The position numbers were made by a program, and so were the translations under genes. 64,000 bases of DNA, taken from contig URAJ01000005.1 of NCBI GenBank assembly GCA_900545715.1, forward strand, positions 1-64,000. The letters run 5' to 3'. The notes under the pieces are model-generated. The model was given only the letters and a program-made list of their open reading frames with translations, was not told the origin of the DNA and searched no databases. Positions 8,640-15,364 of the stretch are shown here, piece by piece. Source of the DNA: an uncultured Opitutales bacterium (GTDB taxonomy: Bacteria > Verrucomicrobiota > Verrucomicrobiia > Opitutales > Intestinicryptomonadaceae). Every line of letters starts with the position of its first letter. The first letter of the stretch is position 1.

Positions 8640-9710
8640 ATGAAGACGTATTTTTCAAAAGTTGACAAAGCGGCCTTTGAGGGGGAAATAGACTCAAAAA
8701 AGACTGGCCTTTTTATATTGAAAAACGACAACGGGCTTGAATTGTCGGTGACGAACTTCGGCGCGCGCGTGGTGGAACTTTTTGTGCCCGACCGCAACGG
8801 AGATTTTGCCGATGTCGTCCTCGGGCACGCTTCGCTCGACAAATACGTAAACTTTCCCGGCGAGAGATTCTATGGAGCTACAATCGGCCGTTTCGGCAAC
8901 AGAATCGCGGGTGGAAAATTCACCCTAAACGGAAAGGAATACACCCTTCCGCAAAACGACGGCAACAACTGCCTGCACGGCGGCATAAAGGGATTTGACA
9001 TGAAAGTCTGGGACATTCTTGAAATAGCCCCCGACATGCTGAAATTCGGACTTGTATCTCCCGACGGCGACCAGGGTTTCCCCGCCGAGCTGAAAGTGAC
9101 CATGACCTACCGCCTGACTTCCGACAACCGCTTTGAGGTGGAACACTTGGCCGAGTCGGGCGCCGACACAGTCGTGAACCTCACCCACCATTCATTCTTC
9201 AATCTGCGCGGCGAAGGCAACGGCGATGTAAACGCGCACATAATGCAAATAAACGCCGACAAATACACGCCCGTAAAATCCGACCTCATACCTACTGGGG
9301 AAATAGCGGACGTATCCGGAACGCCCTTCGACTTCCGCTCGCCGACGCCCATAGGCGCGCGCGTCAACGACGAGAACGAGCAACTTGCGCGCGGGCGCGG
9401 ATACGACCACAACTGGGTTCTCAACCGCAAGATACCGGAGGCTCTTGAATTTGCGGCGAAAGTCTTAGAGCCCGATAGCGGAAGGGTTCTCGAAGTCTAT
9501 ACGACCGAGCCCGCAATGCAGTTCTACGGCGGGAACTTCCTCAACGGCGAGATGGGCAAGAACGGCAAGCCGTACATTTATAGAGGCGCATTTGCGCTTG
9601 AAACGCAGCATTTCCCGGACAGCCCCAACCAGCCGGAATTTCCATCGACACTCCTGAGGGCGGGCGAAAAATACTGCCACGTTTGCTCGTACAATTTCTC
9701 TGTCGAGTAA
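8640..9710 (+). CDS. galM: Aldose 1-epimerase (mutarotase)
   Basis: A 356-aa cytoplasmic mutarotase interconverting alpha and beta anomers of aldoses. The catalytic residues are visible: H113 in NNCLHGG, H183 in LTHHSFFNL, and the general base E321 in ALETQHFPDSPN, with GYDHNWVLN as substrate loop. Length and order match the GalM family. The stop overlaps the activase start (TAATG), so this is the first gene of an operon with a glycyl radical activase, a glycyl radical enzyme and an MFS sugar porter. That implies the operon handles a free, unphosphorylated aldose or a sugar-derived compound. Which sugar cannot be read from the sequence. Confidence 0.95.
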   Translation: MKTYFSKVDKAAFEGEIDSKKTGLFILKNDNGLELSVTNFGARVVELFVPDRNGDFADVVLGHASLDKYVNFPGERFYGATIGRFGNRIAGGKFTLNGKEYTLPQNDGNNCLHGGIKGFDMKVWDILEIAPDMLKFGLVSPDGDQGFPAELKVTMTYRLTSDNRFEVEHLAESGADTVVNLTHHSFFNLRGEGNGDVNAHIMQINADKYTPVKSDLIPTGEIADVSGTPFDFRSPTPIGARVNDENEQLARGRGYDHNWVLNRKIPEALEFAAKVLEPDSGRVLEVYTTEPAMQFYGGNFLNGEMGKNGKPYIYRGAFALETQHFPDSPNQPEFPSTLLRAGEKYCHVCSYNFSVE

Positions 9711-10465
9711 TGGAAGGAACTATTTTTTCAATCGAGGAATTCGCCGTCAACGACGGCCCCGGAATACGCACGACAGTCTTTTTAAAAGGCTGCCCGCTGC
9801 GTTGCCAGTGGTGCCACAACCCCGAGGGAATTTCATTTGAGCCGCAAATTCTCAAAAAGAAAAACGGCGTAGAGGAGATGTGCGGGGAAAAAATCTCCGC
9901 CAAGGCTCTCGCCGACAAGCTGCTGCGCAACGAAAAAATCTTCAAGATGAACGAGGGAGGGGTCACCTTCACTGGCGGGGAGCCCCTTGCACAGGCGCAG
10001 TTTCTGTTTGAAACAATGAGGCTGCTTAAAGATAGAGTGCACATCGCGATAGAAACGAGCGGATTCGCCAAAGCTTCGGTATTTAAAGAGGCAGTAGGAT
10101 TGGCAGACCTGATTCTCATGGACAACAAGTCGTGCGATCCGCAAGTCCACAAGAAGTTTACAGGAGTTGACAACAATCAAATACTCGAAAATTTAAGATT
10201 TTTGTGCCGGGCAGACACCGATTTTATAGTGCGCGTTCCGCTGATACCCGGAGTGAACGATACTCTCGAAAATATGGAAGCGCTGTCGGAGATTTTAAAA
10301 GGGGCAAAACGGCTCAAAAGAGTGGAACTTTTAAGGTATAATAAAATTGCCGGCGCAAAATATTATATGCTTGGCAAAAAGTATTCTCCGGATTTTAATA
10401 CAAGTATTCAACCTGATATACACGATACTTTTACAGCCAATTCAATTCCATTTATAGTGTTATGA
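9710..10465 (+). CDS. Glycyl-radical enzyme activating protein (radical SAM)
   Basis: A 251-aa radical SAM activase that installs the glycyl radical on its partner using SAM and a [4Fe-4S] cluster. Cluster cysteines are C28, C32 and C35 in GCPLRCQWCHNP. The SAM-binding TGGEP is at residues 88-92, and the N-terminal IEEFAVNDGPGIRT is diagnostic of the PflA group. Between residues 40 and 62 there is only one cysteine (C58), so the ferredoxin-like two-cluster insert common in dehydratase activases is absent. The start is ATG 9710, overlapping the galM stop; an upstream in-frame ATG at 9683 would lie inside galM. The stop overlaps the GRE start (ATGA), fixing the pair as enzyme and activase. Confidence 0.95.
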   Translation: MEGTIFSIEEFAVNDGPGIRTTVFLKGCPLRCQWCHNPEGISFEPQILKKKNGVEEMCGEKISAKALADKLLRNEKIFKMNEGGVTFTGGEPLAQAQFLFETMRLLKDRVHIAIETSGFAKASVFKEAVGLADLILMDNKSCDPQVHKKFTGVDNNQILENLRFLCRADTDFIVRVPLIPGVNDTLENMEALSEILKGAKRLKRVELLRYNKIAGAKYYMLGKKYSPDFNTSIQPDIHDTFTANSIPFIVL

Positions 10466-12528
10466 ACGAGCGTATAGAAAACTTAAAAAAATATACAACC
10501 ATAGACAAGTCCCACCGCAAATACCGCAAGAGCTCGGCCGAAGCGGGGCTTGCCGAATTGCCTGAAGATTTCAGAGCCTCCGGAATGGGATTTCAGGAGA
10601 GGGCCGGCAATATGCTCGCCGCTTTCCTCGACGCGGAAACTCCGGTAATACTCCCCGAAGAAAAAATAGTATTCACCCGCACTATAAAAGATATTCCCGA
10701 CTACGTGACTCCATCTGAATGGCAGGATATCCGCAAGTCGCACTTCGTACACGAGAAGGGAGAAGTATTCAACATATCTGCGGACTTTGAAGGAATACTC
10801 AATAAGGGACTTGAAGCCAGAAGGTTGGAGGCCGAAAAGCTCGCCGCTTCATCGGAAGGAGAAACAAAAATTTTCGCGGAATCGGTAGAAAAAGTTCTCG
10901 CCGCCCTGCAAAGGCTGATTGGCAGATACGCCGACGCCGCCGAAAAGCTCGGCAAGGACGATATCGCAAAAACGCTCCGCGCCGTGCAGAAAAATCCCGC
11001 AAGCTCTTTCCGCGAAGCCTTGCAGCTCCTCAGAGCCGTCCACTTTGCAATATGGGCCTCCGGCAGCTACCACAACACGCTCGGTAGGCTCGACCAATAC
11101 CTGTATCCGTTCTATAAATCCGACGTCGAGTCCGGCAAAATTTCCAAAGACGAAGCCTTTGAGCTGCTCGAAGAATTCTTCCTCGCCTGCAACCGCGACA
11201 GCGACCTATATCCGGGAATGCAGCAGGGCGACAACGGACAAAGCCTCGTCCTCGGCGGCCGCGATCCCTCGGGGAAACGCGCTTTCAACGAACTGTCGGA
11301 AATGGCGCTTAAAGCCAGCTACGAACTCGCACTCATCGATCCCAAAATAAACATACGCGTCGATTCAGAAACACCGATAGAAATTTTTGAGATGGGCTCG
11401 CGCCTGACAAAAATAGGGCTCGGGTTCCCGCAATACTCGAACGACGACGTCGTAATCCCGAGCCTCGTTGAGAAGGGCTACGATCTCGCCGACGCTTGCG
11501 AGTACGTAGTTGCCGCATGCTGGGAATTTATAATCCCAAAATGCGCGCTCGACATTCCGAATATCGACGCCGTGTCGCTCGCAGACTGCGTAAACTCTTG
11601 CGTGCCGGACCTCGAAACGTGCGCCTCGTTCGAGGACTTCTACGAGCTCGTCGAGCGCGAAATACGCCGCCGCGCCGACGCAATGGTTCAGAAGCACAAA
11701 AATATCTTTATGAAGCCCTCGCCGATAATGTCGGCATTCTCCGTCGGGGCGCTCGAAAATGGGCACGACATTTCCCTCGGAATGAAATACAACAATTACG
11801 GGGTCCACGGAACTGGGGTCGCCACGGCGGTCGATTCGCTCGCGGCGATAAAAAAGTATTGTTTTGACGAAAAATCCGTCGGAAAGCGCGAGCTTATCAA
11901 CGCGCTCAAAAACGATTTTGAAGGCAACGAAAAGCTTCTAAAAAAACTGCGCTATGAAGCGCCGAAAATGGGCACCGACGACGACTTTGCGGACGATATT
12001 GCAACTAAGCTTCTCGACTCTTTTGCGGCGGCGTTTAAGGATAAGAGGAACGAGCGCGGCGGCTGCTACCGCGTTGGCACGGGGTCTGCAATGTTTTACA
12101 TCGCCCACGCCACGGGCCTCGGCGCAACTGCCGACGGCAGGAGAAAGGGCGAAGTGCTCCCGGCAAACTATTCGCCTTCGCTTTTCATGAAGCAAAAAGG
12201 CCCGATTTCAGTCGTAAAATCCTTCGCGAAGCCGCATCTTAAAAACGTCGCAAACGGCGGGCCGCTGACGCTCGAATTCGACAGCTCCGTTTTCAGGAAC
12301 GACGAATCCATAAAAAAGCTCGCAATGCTCGTGCGGACTTTCATAAAGCTCGGCGGCCACCAACTCCAGCTCAACACAATCGACAGAGACAAGCTGCTCG
12401 ACGCCAAAGTCCACCCCGAAAAATATCCGCACTTAATAGTTAGAGTGTGGGGTTGGAGCGGATATTTCGTCGAACTCGACGAATGCTATCAAGACCACGT
12501 CATAAGAAGGATAGAGTTCTCACTCTAA
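10462..12528 (+). CDS. Divergent glycyl radical enzyme, putative dehydratase/eliminase
   Basis: A 688-aa PFL-fold enzyme, shorter than the usual 750-850. Family landmarks are GRLDQYLYPFYKSDVESG, LGGRDPSGKRAFNELS and DDVVIPSLVEKGYDLADA. The cysteine-loop motif is AACWEF: C353 aligns with the thiyl-radical Cys, and E355 sits where dehydratases have the Glu of GCVE; the CC pair of pyruvate formate-lyase is absent. The glycyl motif near the C terminus is RVWGWSGYF with G664, 24 residues from the end, Trp replacing the usual Tyr of RVxGY. C-x-E favours a dehydratase or other elimination mechanism over C-C cleavage. Substrate is unknown; the mutarotase and sugar porter in the operon point to a sugar or polyol. 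Oxygen sensitivity is expected. Confidence 0.9.
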   Translation: MNERIENLKKYTTIDKSHRKYRKSSAEAGLAELPEDFRASGMGFQERAGNMLAAFLDAETPVILPEEKIVFTRTIKDIPDYVTPSEWQDIRKSHFVHEKGEVFNISADFEGILNKGLEARRLEAEKLAASSEGETKIFAESVEKVLAALQRLIGRYADAAEKLGKDDIAKTLRAVQKNPASSFREALQLLRAVHFAIWASGSYHNTLGRLDQYLYPFYKSDVESGKISKDEAFELLEEFFLACNRDSDLYPGMQQGDNGQSLVLGGRDPSGKRAFNELSEMALKASYELALIDPKINIRVDSETPIEIFEMGSRLTKIGLGFPQYSNDDVVIPSLVEKGYDLADACEYVVAACWEFIIPKCALDIPNIDAVSLADCVNSCVPDLETCASFEDFYELVEREIRRRADAMVQKHKNIFMKPSPIMSAFSVGALENGHDISLGMKYNNYGVHGTGVATAVDSLAAIKKYCFDEKSVGKRELINALKNDFEGNEKLLKKLRYEAPKMGTDDDFADDIATKLLDSFAAAFKDKRNERGGCYRVGTGSAMFYIAHATGLGATADGRRKGEVLPANYSPSLFMKQKGPISVVKSFAKPHLKNVANGGPLTLEFDSSVFRNDESIKKLAMLVRTFIKLGGHQLQLNTIDRDKLLDAKVHPEKYPHLIVRVWGWSGYFVELDECYQDHVIRRIEFSL

Positions 12529-12542
12529 TTGCGGAAAAATTT

Positions 12543-13868
12543 ATGGAAAAAGCGAAGAAATTCATGTTTTACGTCGCGTTTGTCGCGTCGTTGGGCGGCT
12601 TCCTGTTTGGCTTCGACACAGTGGTTGTATCGGGGGCGGAAAAGGGAATACAAAATTACTATCAGCTCTCGGGCTGGCTGCACGGATTCACAATGGCGGT
12701 GGCCCTTTTCGGGACTATCGCGGGAGCCCTTTTCTGCGGCAGGCCAGCCGAAAAATTCGGAAGGTTGGCAAGTCTGAAAGCCATCGCATATTTGTATCTA
12801 TTTTCCGCCCTCGGCTGCGCATTCGCTACAAACTGGTGGATTTTGATTTTCTTCCGCTTTATGGGCGGTGTGGCAGTTGGCGCGTCTAGCGTCGTGGGGC
12901 CGATGTACATAGCGGAAATTGCCCCGGCGGATTGGCGCGGCAGATTCGTCGCGTTCTTTCAGTTCAATATCGTTCTCGGGCTCGTGACGGCGTACATTTC
13001 AAACTGGTGGCTAAGCGGGCTTCAGCTCACAGACGACTGGCGGTGGATGCTCGGCGTTCTCGCCCTGCCGTCCGTGCTGTTCGCCGCCCTGCTCTATACG
13101 ATACCTGAGAGCCCGAGATGGCTCGTGCTGATGGGCAGAGACTCTGACGCCGGAAGTGTTCTCAGCAGAATAGGCGATTCCAACGTCACTGCGGCACTAA
13201 ACCAGATAAAGGACTCCATATCGCAGACGGAAATCTCGGAGCCTCTATTCCAAAAAAAATACTGGAAGCCGATTCTAATCGCGTTTTTCGTTGCAACATT
13301 CAACCAGCTCTCCGGCATAAACGCAATAAACTACTACGCGCCGAGAATACTCGAAGCGGCGGGCGTCTTCCGCGAATCGGCTCTATTGCAGTCGATTTTC
13401 ATCGGAATGACAAACCTCATATTTACCATGCTCGGAATGGTTGTCATCGACAAATTTGGGCGCAAAAACCTGCTGTATATCGGCTCTGTCTTTATGACTA
13501 TCGCGCTGCTTTCCGTGGCGGCGGGCTTTAAGTACGAGTCTCTTGGCGGATATTATATGTTGTTCTCGCTGATGCTGTATATTGCGGCGTTTGCGATGTC
13601 TCTCGGAGCCGTAATATGGGTTCTAATATCGGAGGTTTTCCCGACGAGCGTGCGCGCCAAAGGGCAGGTTTTCGGAAGCATGACGCACTGGGCGTGGTGC
13701 GCGATACTTACATGGGTATTCCCCACCCTCGTAGAGAGCGGATTGTCCGTGCCGACCTTCTGTTTCTTTGCGCTTATGGCGGCTCTCACCTTTGTATTCG
13801 CTCTAAAACTTCCGGTGACAAAAAACAAGTCGCTCGAAGAAATCCAAAAGGAACTTACCAGCCAATAG
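12543..13868 (+). CDS. MFS sugar porter-family transporter
   Basis: A 441-aa, 12-helix permease of the sugar porter family (XylE/GalP/GLUT type), normally proton-coupled or facilitative uptake of hexoses or pentoses. The first helix carries LGGFLFGFDTVVVSG (residues 17-31). The loop after helix 6 has ESPRWLV, and helix 7 has FNQLSGINAINYYAPRI, the classic sugar-contacting QLS and NxxNYYxP pattern. The usual PETKG after helix 12 is altered to LPVTKNKSLEEI. Start ATG 12543 follows the GRE stop by 14 bp; the longer frame from 12447 would overlap GRE coding sequence. As the last gene of the operon it likely imports the GRE substrate. Confidence 0.95.
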   Translation: MEKAKKFMFYVAFVASLGGFLFGFDTVVVSGAEKGIQNYYQLSGWLHGFTMAVALFGTIAGALFCGRPAEKFGRLASLKAIAYLYLFSALGCAFATNWWILIFFRFMGGVAVGASSVVGPMYIAEIAPADWRGRFVAFFQFNIVLGLVTAYISNWWLSGLQLTDDWRWMLGVLALPSVLFAALLYTIPESPRWLVLMGRDSDAGSVLSRIGDSNVTAALNQIKDSISQTEISEPLFQKKYWKPILIAFFVATFNQLSGINAINYYAPRILEAAGVFRESALLQSIFIGMTNLIFTMLGMVVIDKFGRKNLLYIGSVFMTIALLSVAAGFKYESLGGYYMLFSLMLYIAAFAMSLGAVIWVLISEVFPTSVRAKGQVFGSMTHWAWCAILTWVFPTLVESGLSVPTFCFFALMAALTFVFALKLPVTKNKSLEEIQKELTSQ

Positions 13869-13884
13869 AGCCTTTCGCCGCCCA

Positions 13885-14060
13885 CCGCGCTTTCGCAAAG
13901 AGCGCGGGGCGGAAAAAACGATAAAAATCCGCGGCGCGGGGCAAAGGGCGCGAGAAATGATGGGAGCGCGGAGCTGAAAAGACGATAAAAAATCCGAGGT
14001 TCGGCGCAGAATACGCGGTAAATGAAATCGGCGCGCGGGGCGAAAAAATGATAAGATCCA
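13885..14060. repeat. Degenerate GC/A-rich repeat tract after the sugar porter
   Basis: The 469-bp space after the transporter gene begins with a hairpin (CCGCGCT at 13885-13891 pairing with AGCGCGG at 13901-13907). It then repeats a loose unit of GCGCGGGGC followed by A-rich sequence and GATAA-AATCC, at about 13902, 13934, 13965 and 14032. The unit is imperfect, about 30-60 bp apart, and has no coding potential. It may be decayed terminators or a local slippage expansion. Confidence 0.45.
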
Positions 14061-14089
14061 CAGCGCAAAACAAATTGGAAATGAAATAC

Positions 14090-14121
14090 GCGCGGGGCGA
14101 AACGCTCCGCGCTTTTTTTTT
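14090..14121 (+). terminator. Rho-independent terminator ending the GRE operon region
   Basis: GCGCGGGGCG at 14090-14099 pairs with CGCTCCGCGC at 14103-14112 (one G-U) across an AAA loop, followed by nine T. It is the only clear terminator between the sugar porter and the next gene. Confidence 0.85.
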
Positions 14122-14337
14122 GAAAACTAATCGGAAGCAAAATAATCTTTTTGGAGTTTAAACCTATTAGCGTAGCTGTCACATAAATAAAAAACTTTCC
14201 ATTCCGACGCGAAATTTATCGGTGCTTTTGGCGTCAATTCTCCACAATAAAAAAAGCCCGCGCACCGAAGCAAAATTTATCGGCATTTTCCCCGAAGCGA
14301 TACGCCGACGCGCCGACGCATAAGAAACCCGACAATT

Positions 14338-14973
14338 CTAATTTAGCCTCTCCAAAAAGAGCTCTATCGACCGTATTCCCGCCGACAGTTTTTTCTTATC
14401 GTTTCCGTCGGAGGTATTGGATATTTCCGAACGGAGGGTTGCAAGATACCTTTCAAGGCGCTCTTTGCGGGGCATTTTCCAGCATATTTTCCGTTCATCT
14501 GTTTCAAGTTCCTCTTTGCCCAATCTTTCCAGAGCGTAGGTATGCTCAAGCCTATCGGCAAGCTCGCGGTGCTCGGGCTTTACAAATGTCTCAATTACGC
14601 TTCCGCCGCCCGGCAAGCTGCGCTTAGTTGTTACAAAAATATCTTCCCTTTTGAGATTCAATTTTTTTAGGTATCGGCTGTCGTATGCGGCGCATTGAAG
14701 GCCCGGGTAATATCCCTCGCACACCACGATAAAAATTTCGGAAAACATGGAGAAATCGCGCATTTGACCATTTGTATCCGTAAGCCCTATAAAATAGCTA
14801 TCCACGACGGGAAAGAGTTTTGGATTTTTTGAGGATAAAACCATTGCGTTTGCGATAGGTTCTCCCGTTTTGGCGTCTATCGCCGCAAGGCGGTTTTCTA
14901 CGCACCCCAAAAGCGGTATAATTAATAGTGCGCAAAGCGCGCATTTTAAAATCCTATTTGTTTTTCCGTTCAT
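14338..14973 (-). CDS. Lipoprotein with carboxypeptidase-regulatory-like fold
   Basis: A 211-aa predicted lipoprotein: N-terminal basic residues, a hydrophobic stretch and the lipobox LLGC with acylated C24. Residues about 30-75 contain DAKTGEPIANAMV and GLTDTNGQM, the pattern of a carboxypeptidase-regulatory-like beta-sandwich that decorates many envelope proteins. The C-terminal half is charged and helical. The gene stands alone on the minus strand, convergent with the GRE operon and divergent from valS. Role unknown; it is probably anchored in a membrane facing the periplasm. Confidence 0.75.
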   Translation of the reverse strand: MNGKTNRILKCALCALLIIPLLGCVENRLAAIDAKTGEPIANAMVLSSKNPKLFPVVDSYFIGLTDTNGQMRDFSMFSEIFIVVCEGYYPGLQCAAYDSRYLKKLNLKREDIFVTTKRSLPGGGSVIETFVKPEHRELADRLEHTYALERLGKEELETDERKICWKMPRKERLERYLATLRSEISNTSDGNDKKKLSAGIRSIELFLERLN

Positions 14974-15364
14974 ATTTTATGGCACAGAATGAAAAACATA
15001 AAATAATTTTATCCAGTACGCCAAAATTTACAATAAAAATTGCCTATTCTGCGCGCAAAGATACATATGCACGCATACTTCACACATTGCCCGGCATGGC
15101 TCAAAAAAAGCAATAAAGTCCACACATTAAACTCCACTGCGCGGCAAGAATCAAAAACGGTGTACACCGTAAATTTCCACCGTTTAGCGGCAGGGCGCAA
15201 AGAAGAAAAATACGCGGCTAATCTATAAAAAATTCTCCCCGCCTGCTCTTTTTTCCCGCGCAAAAATTAGCAAAATCCGCAATGCCAACGACCCGAAGCA
15301 AAAGCAATAGTCTTGACACGCCGCCTTCTTTTAAAATCCTTGTACAGTTTACTGTAATATAATA
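14974..15364. promoter_or_regulatory. Divergent upstream region of valS with two perfect palindromes
   Basis: This 391-bp space has no credible gene. ACGGTGTACACCGT at 15157-15170 is a perfect 14-bp palindrome. TACAGTTTACTGTA at 15343-15356 has perfect 6-bp arms with a 2-bp centre and ends only 8 bp before the valS ATG. TTGACA at 15313-15318 is a good -35 hexamer, but no well-spaced TATAAT follows. The palindromes look like operator sites; no regulator can be named. No Shine-Dalgarno sequence precedes valS. Confidence 0.45.

Noticed and set aside
9683..9709. Upstream start for the activase
   Set aside because: It lies within galM and adds residues absent from the PflA family.
12447..12542. 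Longer N terminus for the MFS transporter
   Set aside because: It overlaps the GRE coding sequence and the transporter N terminus begins cleanly at 12543.
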